Below, in pieces: positions 1-9,597 of a DNA stretch of 64,000 bases. The notes beneath the pieces are model-generated. The model was not told the DNA's origin. It did no database searches and saw only the letters and a list, made by a program, of their open reading frames with translations. Each line of letters begins with the position of its first letter. Position 1 is the stretch's first letter. The translations under genes and the position numbers were made by a program. Source of the DNA: Bacillus sp. JCM 19041 (lineage in GTDB: Bacteria > Bacillota > Bacilli > Bacillales > Bacillaceae_D); assembly GCA_001310375.1 (NCBI GenBank), contig BAXC01000003.1, positions 1 to 64,000 of the forward strand, written 5' to 3'.

Positions 1-39
1 CGTGTAGCTGTCTGACTGGTTGTGGATAGGAGGCTTTAG

Positions 40-1380
40 GTGGTCAAAACAATTACTATTTTCCATACAAATGATATTCATAGTGGGTTTGCGAACTGGG
101 CTAAAATTGTTTCTCATATAAAAAAAGAACGAGATACGAATACACGCTATGTCGATTTAGGTGACCACGCAGATCGTGCAAATCCAATGACAGAAGCGAC
201 GATTGGACAAGGGAACATTCAATTATTAAATGAAGCGGGCGTGGATTTTGCTGCGATTGGTAACAATGAAGGGGTTACATTCTCAAAGGAAATGCTTCAG
301 TCTATGTATAGTCAAGCTAACTTTAAATTGCTTGTAACCAATTTAATTGACCGAGATATAGGGAAGCTGCCAAATTGGGCGCTACCTTATTGGATAGACG
401 AAATGGAGAATGGTTTGAGGGTTGCATATATTGGCTACACAGCAGCAATGGTTCACTTTTACGAGCAGCTCGGCTGGGACGTGTTTTTTTCACTGGATAA
501 ATTGAAAGAGATAGTCGAAACTGTCTCCAAAAAAGTAGATGCCATCATTTTATTGTCTCATTTAGGCTTACCGAAAGATGAATTCATTGCGGAGTCCGTT
601 CCAGAAGTTGATGTCATAATTGGTGCCCATACACACCATGTTCTTCACGGAGGAAAGCGTGTAAATGGGACATTGATCTGTCAAGCAGGTAAGCATGGTC
701 AGTATTTAGGGAAATTAACGCTGACATTTTCGGGACGAGTACTTAAACATATAGAAGAAGAATTACTTGATCCCAGTCAGTTTGTTGAAGACTCAAGCAC
801 TAAGGCCCTCCTTCTACACTTAGAAAACCAGGCGGACATTGCCTTGCAAGAATCAGCCGTTTATTTGAAAGAGCCATTGCCGGTGAAATGGTTTGAGCAC
901 TCAGTGGGACCGCAAGCTCTATGTGATGAGCTAACAAACTGGTGTGGACTCGATATTGGCATGATGAATGCAGGTGTATTACTAGAAACACTTGAAAAAG
1001 GTCCAATCTCATTTGGAGATATTCATCGTGTTTGTCCACACCCAATCAATCCATGCATCGTTGAATTAACTGGCGCTGAATTGATTGAGACAATTGAACG
1101 TGCGCAAACAGATGATATTGTACAGCTTGCGTTAAAAGGATTTGGCTTTCGTGGAAAAGTACTTGGTACAATGATTTACACTGGCATTGACATTAAAGTA
1201 AATGGCATACATGTATTAGGAGAGCCTGTTGAAGCGAATCGAACTTACAAATTAGCGACACTTGATATGTATACGTTTGGTTTTTTGTTTCCTAAAATTG
1301 CAGCATCATCCAATAAACGCTATTTGCTGCCTGAATTTTTACGTGATATCTTATTATCAATGTTGAAAAAAAGGAACTAA
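40..1380 (+). CDS. yunD: YunD-like metallophosphatase / 5'-nucleotidase family protein
   Basis: Protein of 446 aa starting at GTG with AGGAGG about 6 bases upstream. Metallophosphoesterase motifs are in order: HTNDIH near residue 9, GDHADR near 42, GNNE near 74 and GAHTHH near 195, which bind the two metal ions. The C-terminal half matches the 5'-nucleotidase C domain that binds the nucleoside. Family knowledge: hydrolyses nucleotides or related phosphoesters; the natural substrate of YunD is not established. No signal peptide is visible, so it is probably cytoplasmic. It is followed by yunC, as in B. subtilis. The frame is intact. Confidence 0.88.
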   Translation: MVKTITIFHTNDIHSGFANWAKIVSHIKKERDTNTRYVDLGDHADRANPMTEATIGQGNIQLLNEAGVDFAAIGNNEGVTFSKEMLQSMYSQANFKLLVTNLIDRDIGKLPNWALPYWIDEMENGLRVAYIGYTAAMVHFYEQLGWDVFFSLDKLKEIVETVSKKVDAIILLSHLGLPKDEFIAESVPEVDVIIGAHTHHVLHGGKRVNGTLICQAGKHGQYLGKLTLTFSGRVLKHIEEELLDPSQFVEDSSTKALLLHLENQADIALQESAVYLKEPLPVKWFEHSVGPQALCDELTNWCGLDIGMMNAGVLLETLEKGPISFGDIHRVCPHPINPCIVELTGAELIETIERAQTDDIVQLALKGFGFRGKVLGTMIYTGIDIKVNGIHVLGEPVEANRTYKLATLDMYTFGFLFPKIAASSNKRYLLPEFLRDILLSMLKKRN

Positions 1381-1435
1381 CGGCTTATCTCCTTCATATG
1401 GTGTGAGGAAGACGCATCTTGAAGGAGTGAGCGAG

Positions 1436-1753
1436 ATGATTGATGTACAGCCGTTAGTGATTGAGGGTGAACAGTTTTTAGCAATTACCGTAAAGTTGCC
1501 TAAAACGAATTTTATGGCGGTAACATGTGATCATGGGTATATTATGTGCGGCGCGCTTGACGTGGCGCTGTTAAATGAGAAGTTAAAGGAACGTGAGATC
1601 ATTGCTGGTCGTGCAGTAGGTGTGCGCACAATTGATCAATTACTTGATGCTCCACTTGAATCAGTAACGATTAAGTGTGAAGAGCTAGGGATTAAAAAAG
1701 GAACGATTGGCAAAGATGCATTGCTACGAATGAAACAAGCAGAAGTTAAATGA
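1436..1753 (+). CDS. yunC: YunC family protein (DUF1805)
   Basis: Protein of 105 aa. I chose ATG 1436 because GAAGGAG lies 8 bases upstream and the family starts at this point; an in-frame GTG at 1403 lacks a ribosome binding site. Contains the DUF1805 core, including [12 protein letters not shown], a small alpha/beta fold of unknown biochemical role. It lies between yunD and thyA and is co-directional with both. Function is unknown; the assignment rests on sequence pattern and the yunD-yunC neighbourhood. Confidence 0.85.
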   Translation: MIDVQPLVIEGEQFLAITVKLPKTNFMAVTCDHGYIMCGALDVALLNEKLKEREIIAGRAVGVRTIDQLLDAPLESVTIKCEELGIKKGTIGKDALLRMKQAEVK

Positions 1754-1769
1754 GGGGATGAATCAATCG

Positions 1770-2563
1770 ATGCAGCAATATTTACAGCTATGCGAGCACG
1801 TTTTAACAAACGGCTCGCAAAAATCAGATCGGACAGGCACTGGGACAGTTAGTACGTTCGGTTATCAAATGCGTTTTAATTTAGAAGAAGGTTTTCCAGT
1901 TATTACAACAAAAAAAGTACATTTGCGTTCTATTATTCACGAATTACTTTGGTTTTTAAAAGGTGATACGAATGTCGCTTATTTGCAGGAAAATGGCGTT
2001 CGTATTTGGAATGAATGGGCAGACGAAAACGGGGATCTAGGCCCTGTTTACGGAAAACAATGGCGCTCTTGGGAAGCGCCAATGGAAAAACGATTGATCA
2101 AATTGTTGATGTTGTTGAGCAAATTAAGAAGAATCCGGATTCAAGACGGTTAATCGTAAATGCATGGAACGTTGCTGAAATTGATGATATGGCTTTGGCA
2201 CCTTGTCATTGTTTATTCCAATTCTATGTAAATGATGGTAAACTCTCTTGTCAATTGTACCAACGTAGTGCGGATGTCTTTTTAGGCGTTCCATTCAACA
2301 TCGCATCTTACGCACTGCTTACAATGATGATGGCTCAAGTATGTGGTCTAAAACCTGGTGAGTTCGTTCATACATTTGGAGATGCACATCTTTACTCGAA
2401 TCACATTGAGCAAGCGAAGTTGCAGTTAACAAGAGATCCACTTCCGTTGCCAACAATGAAGCTAAACCCTGAAGTAACAGACCTCTTTGCATTTACGTAT
2501 GAGGATTTTGAGTTACAAGGGTATGAAGCTCATCCTCATATTAAAGCAGAGGTGTCTGTATGA
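1770..2563 (+). CDS. thyA: Thymidylate synthase, frame broken once
   Basis: Converts dUMP to dTMP using methylene-tetrahydrofolate. Reconstructed length 264 aa, the E. coli ThyA / B. subtilis ThyB size class. Visible motifs: DRTGTGT near residue 20, the catalytic loop [11 protein letters not shown] with the active-site Cys, and [20 protein letters not shown] 1770 is preferred over ATG 1758, which abuts the GAGGGG ribosome binding site. The frame breaks near 2080: APM..KR reads as APNGKTID if one A is added to the AA pair, restoring the family sequence. The stop overlaps the dfrA start (ATGA), the usual coupling of dTMP synthesis with dihydrofolate recycling. Confidence 0.93.
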
Positions 2564-3041
2564 TCTATTTTGTTTATGCCAGAGACCGTAACTACGCGAT
2601 CGGTAAAGACAATGACATGCCTTGGCACTTGCCGGCTGACTTGCAACATTTTAAACGAACGACAACTGGAAAAACGATTGTGATGGGTAGAAAAACATTT
2701 GATTCGATGAATGCGCCACTACCTAAAAGACGGAACATTGTTTTGACCCGTAACAAAGATTTTGATGTTGATGGTGCTGAAGTTGTCCATACCATTAAAG
2801 AAGTTCAAGCATTGAGTGAACAAGAAGACGTGTATATTATAGGTGGTACGGAAATCTTTAAACTGTTTTGGGATCTTTGTGATAAACAAATTGTGACAGT
2901 CATTGATCATGTATTTGAAGCCGATACGTTTGTTCCCCCACTTGATGATAATGAATGGAACTGACGGAAGCAATTCCTGGAACGATGGACGAAAAAAATC
3001 GTTATCCCCATGAATATAGGACTTACACCCGCAAGTCCTAA
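2560..3041 (+). CDS. dfrA: Dihydrofolate reductase, frame broken near C-terminus
   Basis: Reduces dihydrofolate to tetrahydrofolate with NADPH, the partner reaction of thymidylate synthase, with which it overlaps by 4 bases. Motifs: [16 protein letters not shown] at residues 11-26 and [11 protein letters not shown] near residue 41, plus YIIGGTEIF. As read, it stops at 2964 after DDNEWN, short for the family. Adding one G near 2958 lets it continue through [19 protein letters not shown] to TAA 3039-3041, giving 160 aa, the usual length. The break is probably a sequencing error. Confidence 0.92.
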
Positions 3042-3099
3042 AATAATAGGTCAAAGCCCAGCTCCTCTTGCATAAAGATGTTTAGAGGGGGTGGTTTTT

Positions 3100-3848
3100 T
3101 TGAAGCGTTTTAGGAAAAAGCCAATCAAAGGAACAAAAATGGGAAGAGGACCACTTCCTTTTCGGTATGTGCTTCTGTTTTCCTCTATCCTTTTTGCTGT
3201 TCTCTCTTTACAAGGGTTGTGGTTTGTTGATTCGCAATTAAGACCAATCATATCGCAAATTGCAAATCGGGAAATGGAGCGTGTTGCAACTTATACAATT
3301 GAGCAGGCGATGACAGAAGAACTGTCGCAAATGGACATGAGCGATATTTTTTATAAAGAAACAAATGAAGATGGAATGGTTGTTTTTACGAATATAAATA
3401 CTCAAAAGTATAATGAGTTACTGGGGAATGTTCAACATCGTGTACATGAAGTAATGAATGCAGTTCAACTTGGAGAAGTAAACAGCTATGGCGATGACAG
3501 CAATATTGTTGCGACAATTCCATTAGGTAGAGCGTTAAATAATGCGCTATTAACAGATGTTGGTCCTGGTATTCCTGTACGGTATGCACTAATGGGAGAT
3601 GCGAAAGTTGGCATGAGGATGAGATTAAGCCACTCGGTATTAACAATACCCAGATATCTTTGTATGTGGAAATTGAAGTGAACATGGATGTCATTCTTCC
3701 TTTTTCAGAAACGTCGGATACAATTTCCGTTGAAGCTCCTGCGGGTATGGCTTTAATCGCCGGTTCAGTTCCGCAATTTTATGGCGGGCAAGGTGGCTTT
3801 GTTTACCCGACTATTGGTGATGAGCAGGAAGAAAATAACTTGAACTAA
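3100..3848 (+). CDS. yunB: Sporulation protein YunB, frame broken once
   Basis: Reconstructed 249 aa. TTG 3100 is the likely start, 8 bases after GAGGGGG. The N-terminus is basic (LKRFRKKP) and followed by one membrane helix at about residues 22-44; the rest is predicted to face outward. Family knowledge: B. subtilis YunB is a mother-cell sporulation protein needed for proper spores. The frame breaks near 3630: the reading ..RLSHSV.. becomes RLKPLGINNTQISLYVEIEV when one A is added, matching the conserved C-terminal part that ends with PQFYGGQGG. Position next to dfrA and upstream of lytH agrees with the yun block. Confidence 0.83.
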
Positions 3849-3863
3849 TGTCGTATTTTGTCA

Positions 3864-3892
3864 TTGTCTCGCATAACATGATGTGATATGAT
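3864..3892 (+). promoter_or_regulatory. SigA-type promoter for the lysine riboswitch transcript
   Basis: TTGTCT at 3864-3869 and TATGAT at 3887-3892 are separated by 17 bases. Transcription would start near 3899 and run through the riboswitch into the transporter gene. Predicted from consensus only. Confidence 0.6.
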
Positions 3893-3926
3893 GAAAAATG
3901 AATTAAATAAGAACACCTCATCTGCT

Positions 3927-4103
3927 AATTGATGGGGTAGAGGCGCAAAAACAATCAGTACAATTTCGGAGCGAGGATAGCAAAGATGAAATTGAAAAGG
4001 GGTTTTTGCCGAAGCAAGAGGCAGGTCCGTTGTCTTTTAGCTGGGTCGTCATTGAATAAATGGCGGACTGTCACGGGAAACTGTGGAGAACTACTATGGA
4101 TGG
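3927..4103 (+). promoter_or_regulatory. Lysine riboswitch (L box)
   Basis: The leader carries conserved L-box segments in order: GGTAGAGGCGCAA at 3936-3948, GCCGAAGCAA at 4008-4017, CTGGGTCGTCATTGAATAAA near 4041-4060, and CTGTCACGGGAAACTGTGGAG leading into AACTACT near 4069-4095. GTAG at the 5' side can pair with CTAC at the 3' side to close P1. Family knowledge: lysine binding stabilises the aptamer and allows formation of the downstream terminator at 4123-4156. It therefore predicts repression by lysine of the gene that follows. Confidence 0.92.
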
Positions 4104-4122
4104 GACTGTTTGTTGTACAGGA

Positions 4123-4156
4123 CAATTATGGGTTTTCCCCATGATTGTTTTTTTTT
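4123..4156 (+). terminator. Riboswitch-controlled intrinsic terminator
   Basis: A 10-bp stem (4123-4132 with 4138-4147, one G-U pair) with a 5-base loop is followed by nine Ts. It stands between the lysine aptamer and the transporter start at 4190, the arrangement of transcriptional-control L boxes. Confidence 0.88.
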
Positions 4157-4189
4157 ATACAAACGTTCTGTTTAAAAGGAGAGGTTAGA

Positions 4190-5805
4190 TTGGAACACTT
4201 CGGTTGGATATCGCTTATACCGCCGATTTTGGCGTTAACCCTTGTGATTTTAACAAGGAAAGTATTAATTTCATTAGGGATCGCTATATTAGTTGGGGCA
4301 TTTATCGCTTTTGACCAACAAGTAGGACAAGCGTTAGCAGGCATCTTTCAAACAATTGCTGCATTATTTTTATCTTTTGATACTTTGGACGAGCCAACTT
4401 TTTCAGGTGTGCTGCGAGCGATTGGTGATGCAGGATTCGTTTTAAATAATTGGGAACTATATATCATGTTGTTTTTATTATTTCTTGGTATGCTAGCTAG
4501 TTTAATTACGTTCTCTGGCGGTGGTCAGGCATTTAGTCGTTGGGCAGCCAAACGTATTACAACAAGAAAAGGGGCATTATTTTTACCATTCTTCTTAGGA
4601 CTTGTCATTTTTATTGATGATTATTTTAATGCCTTAACAGTTGGAAATATGAGTAGACCACTGACTGATCGTTACCGTGTGTCTCGAGCAAAACTCGCTT
4701 ATATTGTTGATTCAACATCAGCTCCGATCTGTATCTTAATGCCTCTGTCTAGTTGGGGCGCTTATATTATTGGGATTATGGCAACGATCTTAGTAAGTAA
4801 TCAAATTACCGAGTATAGTGCTTTTCAAGCATTTATATACACAGTACCAATGAATTTTTATGCGCTAATCGCGTTGTTGTTTTTAATTTTAATCATTCTT
4901 TTTAATATTGATATAGGATTAATGAAAAAGCATGAAGTTCGTGCAAAAGAAGATGGCCAGCTTACAGACCGGCAAAAGGGGAAGTAGTTGGTGATCTTGA
5001 TGACGATCTTATTATGAAGAATGGTCGAGTTTATCAATTATTTGTGCCTATTTTGGTGCTTATTGTTTCTACTGTTTCACTTCTGTTCTATACAGGTGCT
5101 CAAGGTGCCACTGGTGAAGGTGAAGCCATTACGATACTGACAATGATGGAATATACCGATATTGGTTTTTCATTGTTAATTGGAAGCATTATTGGCTTTT
5201 TAACAAGCGTAGGGATTATATTGACTGCGAAGCCAGTAATGAGTGATTTCGGCAAGGCATTAAAGGCTGGATTGTCATCCATGTTACCAGCAATTTATAT
5301 TCTTATTCTCGCTTGGACAACGATCGAAATGATAGACCGTCTAGGAACTGGTCAGTATTTAGCAGGCTTAGTTGATCAATCAATTGACCCACGCTTTTTA
5401 CCAGTGATGATTTTCCTAATTGCTTGCTTCTCAGGTCTGGCTACTGGCACATCATGGGGCACGTTTGGAATTTTATTACCTATTGCTGGTCAAATGGCGG
5501 TTGTAATTGATCCATCAATGCTTATCCCGATGTTTGCAGCAGTGCTTGCAGGTTCCATATTTGGCGACCATATCTCTCCAATTTCGGATACAACGATTTT
5601 ATCGGCAGCGGGATCTGGTGCGCATCATATGGATCATGTCATAACACAACTTCCTTATGCGATTCTTACAGCTTTTATTGCTGCGATTGCTTTCCTTGTA
5701 CTTGGATTCTTTGGAATGGCAGTAGCGTGGCTTTCAGCGATAATTCTATTGGCGTTTGTTGTTTTTGTCCTACAAATGTTAAATAAGAAACAAACATCAT
5801 CGTAA
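4190..5805 (+). CDS. NhaC-family antiporter, probable lysine transporter, frame broken once
   Basis: Reconstructed 538 aa integral membrane protein with about a dozen hydrophobic helices and NhaC signatures such as FIDDYFNALTVGNMSRPL near residue 150 and FGDHISPISDTT in the C-terminal half. TTG 4190 is the start because AAGGAGAGG precedes it and anything earlier would overlap the terminator. The frame breaks near 4973 (DRQKGK stop); one extra G gives DRAKGEVVGDLDDDL and joins the second half. The lysine riboswitch upstream implies the cargo is lysine, as proposed for LysW-type NhaC proteins. Uptake by exchange with H+ or Na+ is inferred, not shown. Confidence 0.8.
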
Positions 5806-5810
5806 TGAGA

Positions 5811-5841
5811 AAGAGCAAGGCCATAGGCCTTGCTCTTTTTT
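5811..5841 (+). terminator. Terminator after the NhaC-family gene
   Basis: A 12-bp perfect stem (5811-5822 with 5826-5837), ATA loop and T-run closes the riboswitch transcript and faces the end of lytH. Confidence 0.85.
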
Positions 5842-5850
5842 TATGTTGCT

Positions 5851-6848
5851 TCATCGATTTGCTTTTCTTGCGGCCCGTTCCCATTGTTTTAATGATGGAA
5901 ACGGATCAAATGACCATTCTGTTGTCCCGTTGTCTCGATACATGCCATAGTGAAGGTGAGGAGGGAACTTTCCTTGGGTACCGGGTTTACCATAGCCAGA
6001 ACTCCCACAGTAACCAATAATTTGTCCAGCTTTAATGATGGAGCCTTTTTCAATGCCCTTTTCAAAACCGTTTAAATGGGCGTAATAATGGTAGATATTA
6101 TCTAAATCCCTTATTCCGACTCGCCAACCACCATATGGGTTCCACCCAATTGTTTCGACGATCCCGTTTGAGGCAGATTGGATAGGGACGTTATAATTAG
6201 CAAAAAGATCAGTCCCTTCGTGAATACGGCGACCACCCCAGCCGCGGCGATCACCCCATGTACTTCGATAGCTATAATTATGGTTTAAAGGCATAACGAA
6301 TGCATGATGATGCAGATCAAGCGTTTGATAATGTTTATATACTAAAGAATGGCCATAAACAATATTGACACTCTGCTCTCGTTGGTAAAAATGCCATAAT
6401 GCAATTCGAAAATCCTCTTCGGCAAAACCATAGGATTCTAAGTAGCGGGCGAGTGTATATAAGACATCTTCATCGTCTGTAAGAAGGGTTTTACCATCAC
6501 CATTGCCATCTAAACCTATCCCTTCAAATAAACTAATTGTATTAGGTTGGTATCTTCTGGATTAGGGTTAAGAGCTCCTACCCAGTCTTCTTGTGCATAG
6601 TATATTGAAATAAAGCCATCTGTTTCTGGGCGATCTCGAAGTGCCTTGCGTAATCCTCTTTCGTACGAGTCAACAGCTGCTAAGTAGTGCCACGGCACAT
6701 TTGTTACGGTCTCCATCTTTTTATATAAAGCGAGCCTTTCTACAAAAGGATCTTTTTCGGTCTCTGCCGCCGATGAATAATGGGTAAAGGATGATAGACA
6801 GATGATGCCAACGACATAGATGAAAATGAAACGTCGAAATGTAGACAT
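5851..6848 (-). CDS. lytH: LytH-like L-Ala-D-Glu peptidase (M23), frame broken once
   Basis: Reconstructed 332 aa. The N-terminus has a signal peptide ending near SSAAE (about residue 28). The C-terminal M23 domain has the metal motif HEGTDLFA and PPHLHYGMYR. Family knowledge: B. subtilis LytH is a mother-cell peptidase that trims spore-cortex side chains to single L-alanine. The frame breaks near 6548: DTNLIQL becomes NPNTISLF if one C is added, after which the reading frame is open to the M23 domain; the intervening piece contains DGNGDGK and a conserved LARYLESYGF region. It is divergent from lipA, as in B. subtilis. Confidence 0.86.
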
Positions 6849-7024
6849 TTATCACGACTCCTTTCTATAGCTTTTTGTTAGTGTGTAGCAATTGGGAAAA
6901 ATAATGACTGAAAAAGCTTGCCAGTTTTCGCCCTTTTTCAACAAGAGGGTTGGTTAAATATGGCGAAACGTGGTAGGATGATGGTAACTGAATGAAAATT
7001 CCCAATTGAAGGGGTGGCAACTTA

Positions 7025-7951
7025 GTGGAGAAAAATGAGGAGAAAGCAACGTATCAGAGAAAACCCGATTGGCTTAAAATTAAACTAAATACAAATGAGT
7101 CATATACAGGATTAAAGAAAATGATGCGCGAAAAAAAATTACATACCGTATGTGAGGAAGCACGCTGTCCAAATATCCATGAATGTTGGGCTGTAAGAAA
7201 AACAGCTACATTCATGATTTTAGGCGATACTTGTACACGAGGTTGCCGTTTTTGCGCTGTAAAAACAGGTTTGCCAACGGAATTGGATTTAGAAGAACCG
7301 GAACGAGTGGCAGAATCGGTTGAAACAATGGGGCTGAAGCATGTTGTTATAACAGCTGTTGCTCGGGATGACTTAAAAGACGGAGGTGCCTTTGTTTTTG
7401 CTGAAACGGTAAAGGCTGTCCGCCGTAAAAACCCATTTTGTACAATTGAAGTATTGCCATCTGATATGCTAGGCAACGAAGGAAGTTTGCAAACATTGAT
7501 GGATGCAAGACCTAATATTATGAATCACAACATTGAAACGGTTCGTCGATTGACACCAAAAGTACGCGCACGAGCAAAATATGACCGGACACTTGAATTT
7601 TTAAAACGTGCAAAAGAAATGCATGCTGATATTCCAACAAAATCAAGTTTAATGGTGGGATTGGGCGAAACGAAAGAAGAAATTTTAGAAACAATGGATG
7701 ATTTGCGAGCTCATGACGTTGATATTATGACGATCGGCCAGTATTTGCAGCCAACAAAAAAACACTTGAAAGTTTTAAAGTACTATCATCCAGATGAATT
7801 TGCTGAATTAAAGCAAATTGCACTTGAAAAAGGGTTTAGTCATTGTGAAGCTGGACCGCTTGTCCGTTCTTCGTATCATGCAGATGAACAAGTGAATCAG
7901 GCACAAGTGAATATGGAAGCTAAGAAAGTCCAAGGCGAACAACATGTATAA
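7025..7951 (+). CDS. lipA: Lipoyl synthase
   Basis: Radical SAM enzyme of 308 aa that inserts two sulphurs into octanoyl groups to make lipoyl cofactor. Both Fe-S sites are visible: the auxiliary-cluster cysteines in [12 protein letters not shown] near residue 41 and the SAM-cluster motif CTRGCRFC near residue 69. [11 protein letters not shown] and GLGETKEEI are also family-typical. Starts at GTG 7025 after AAGGGGTGG. Intact frame. Ends just before a strong palindromic terminator shared with yutC. Confidence 0.96.
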   Translation: MEKNEEKATYQRKPDWLKIKLNTNESYTGLKKMMREKKLHTVCEEARCPNIHECWAVRKTATFMILGDTCTRGCRFCAVKTGLPTELDLEEPERVAESVETMGLKHVVITAVARDDLKDGGAFVFAETVKAVRRKNPFCTIEVLPSDMLGNEGSLQTLMDARPNIMNHNIETVRRLTPKVRARAKYDRTLEFLKRAKEMHADIPTKSSLMVGLGETKEEILETMDDLRAHDVDIMTIGQYLQPTKKHLKVLKYYHPDEFAELKQIALEKGFSHCEAGPLVRSSYHADEQVNQAQVNMEAKKVQGEQHV

Positions 7952-7953
7952 CA

Positions 7954-7985
7954 AATAACGATCATGCTTAAGCATGATCGTTATT
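7954..7985. terminator. Bidirectional terminator between lipA and yutC
   Basis: A perfect 32-base inverted repeat centred between 7969 and 7970 lies between convergent genes; the yutC stop codon is inside it. T-rich tails follow on both strands. Confidence 0.85.
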
Positions 7986-8592
7986 TTTCTTGACGTAGTT
8001 TCTCTTGTTTATCATTCAATATTTCCATTTGGTCATCCTCTGTTTGATCACCTACGTCTCCTTGTGGATCTTGTTTTAACTCTTCAATGGTTTCTTCAAT
8101 TAACCATTTATAATCGTGACTACCTGCAGTTGTATTTTGAAAACGTTGAATGTCTTTCATATGGGAAGGGTCATTTGATACATAGGCTTCATAGAAGCTT
8201 GGCAACGAAGCAAGCAAGGTTCTTTTCACTTGATCGGCCACAAGGTTATCTGGTTGTCCGTCTCGTTGCTCGTATACGGCAAGAGCGTACTTATCTGTAA
8301 TTAAGACAGCGGCTTCGCTTACAGATTGAATATCAACGACCATTCTTGAAATTCCTTCAGCCAATTTGTCTCGATCAACGACAAGTGCTCCAGCATGGTT
8401 ATTGTTCTGTTCCATTTCTTCGCTTGTATGGCGAGCATAACCATAACCGCGATTCATGTTATTGGAGCCATACTCGGTACCGAGCATTGTGTGGTTTGCA
8501 TTATTGGTTTCATACAATCCTTCTGAACTTGATTGTGTACAAGCCGATAATAAGGAAAGGACAGTAAGAGCGGTAAGTGCAACTTTCTTCAT
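7981..8592 (-). CDS. yutC: YhcN/YlaJ family sporulation lipoprotein (YutC)
   Basis: Protein of 203 aa with a lipoprotein signal peptide, lipobox LSAC with Cys18. The mature part contains the YhcN/YlaJ family core: DKLAEGISRMVVDIQSV, then VLITDKYALAVYEQ and a DHDY-like charged tail. Family knowledge: such lipoproteins are found in spores or the forespore membrane; YutC is linked to spore properties but its activity is unknown. Convergent with lipA. Intact frame. Confidence 0.85.
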   Translation of the reverse strand: MKKVALTALTVLSLLSACTQSSSEGLYETNNANHTMLGTEYGSNNMNRGYGYARHTSEEMEQNNNHAGALVVDRDKLAEGISRMVVDIQSVSEAAVLITDKYALAVYEQRDGQPDNLVADQVKRTLLASLPSFYEAYVSNDPSHMKDIQRFQNTTAGSHDYKWLIEETIEELKQDPQGDVGDQTEDDQMEILNDKQEKLRQEK

Positions 8593-8821
8593 AAAAAGTT
8601 TCCTCCAGTTCTATCTAAGGCATTTATTTACGCAAGAACAGCAGGACAATGTTTGTCCAGTTTCTTGTTATTAGCATGTCTCTAACTAGAGATGCTAGTT
8701 CTAACAATTTATGGATTACCTGATTTGAGATTGAATTTCGTGTCGCCCGTTTTTTTATACGGCGAATATAGGTCTCCTATGTTAAACTAAGAGGAGAACA
8801 AACGGATTTGAGGTGTGTGCA

Positions 8822-9111
8822 ATGATTGCGATTTCCGGTATAGAATTTGAAGTGCTTCAAGATGAGAAAGAAGGCTGGGATGAAGAAGCATTTAAGGCTC
8901 GTTACAGTGATGTATTAAATAAATATGATTATATTGTTGGTGATTGGGGCTATAACCAATTGAGGTTGCGTGGTTTTTTGATGATAAAAATAAAAAATCG
9001 ACGTTTGATAAAAAAATCAGCACACTCCCTGACTATTTATATGAATACTGCAATTTTGGCTGTGCTTATTTTGTTTTAAAGCGCGTGAAAAAACAAGCAG
9101 TGGAAGCGTGA
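8822..9111 (+). CDS. yutD: YutD family protein (DUF1027), frame broken once
   Basis: Reconstructed 96 aa. ATG 8822 follows TTGAGGTG. The conserved core NKYDYIVGDWGYNQLRLRGF is in frame; after it the run of Ts at 8975-8980 seems one T short. With seven Ts the protein continues FDDKNKKSTFDKKI..YCNFGCAYFVLKRVKK to TGA 9109-9111, the normal family C-terminus. Function unknown; conserved in Firmicutes beside yutE. Confidence 0.85.
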
Positions 9112-9136
9112 AAAACGGAGCAACTGCTCCGTTTTT
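9111..9136. terminator. Bidirectional terminator after yutD
   Basis: A 12-bp perfect stem with a 2-base loop, with A-run on the left and T-run on the right, lies between two convergent genes. Confidence 0.85.
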
Positions 9137-9530
9137 ATTCGTCATGTAGAGGATGATGATTGGGATATTTGCGAGGCAAATCGTCATGACGTTCTTTGTC
9201 TTCGTAATTGAAGGCGCTATATTCTCGTTGACCAGCTTCCCATTCTGTTGATTTATTTTCAACAGGTTTATCTTTATTAATCGGTGAACCGTATGGTCCT
9301 TCTGGTGTTGCTTCAGGGACAATGTAATTGTGCTGTGCTTCGACATTGGAAAAGTCATATATTCTCGTTGACCAGCTTCCCATTCTTGTTGATTTATTTT
9401 CAATCAGGTTTATCTTTATTAATCGGTGAACCGTATGGTCCTTCTGGTGTTGCTTCAGGGACAATGTAATTGTGCTGTGCTTCGACATTGGAAAAGTATG
9501 ATAGTGGTCATGTTGCTTCTTTTTAGCCAT
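9135..9530 (-). CDS. Small acidic conserved protein with an internal tandem repeat
   Basis: Starts at ATG 9530 with GGAGGTG upstream. The N-terminus MAKKKQHDHYHTF and C-terminus KERHDDLPRKYPNHHPLHDE frame a unit of about 46 aa (FSNVEAQHNYIVPEATPEGP.. to ..EWEAGQREY). I recall similar single-unit proteins of about 80 aa in bacilli but know no function. The DNA for the unit is present twice; the copies differ only by two one-base insertions and the first copy also begins one T short, so its unit is read partly in the wrong frame. Either a recent duplication or an assembly artefact. Very hydrophilic, no membrane segment. Confidence 0.55.
   Translation of the reverse strand: MAKKKQHDHYHTFPMSKHSTITLSLKQHQKDHTVHRLIKINLIENKSTRMGSWSTRIYDFSNVEAQHNYIVPEATPEGPYGSPINKDKPVENKSTEWEAGQREYSAFNYEDKERHDDLPRKYPNHHPLHDE
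9218..9497. repeat. Two-copy tandem direct repeat of about 138-140 bp
   Basis: Copy one spans 9218-9355 and copy two 9358-9497, starting with TATATTCTCGTTG and ending with GGAAAAGT. I see no substitutions between them, only two extra Ts in copy two (..TTCTTGTTG.. versus ..TTCTGTTG.., and ..CAATCAGG.. versus ..CAACAGG..). The lack of substitutions implies very recent origin or artefact. Confidence 0.9.
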
Positions 9531-9597
9531 TTCTTCACCTCCGATTTTTAGAATGCCCATATAAATAAAATCAATAACGAAGAGAGGTACAGAGACG

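Noticed and set aside
9017..9403. A second long minus-strand reading frame over the duplicated region
   Set aside because: It is an out-of-frame reading of the repeat and of the yutD terminator region, with no start signal.
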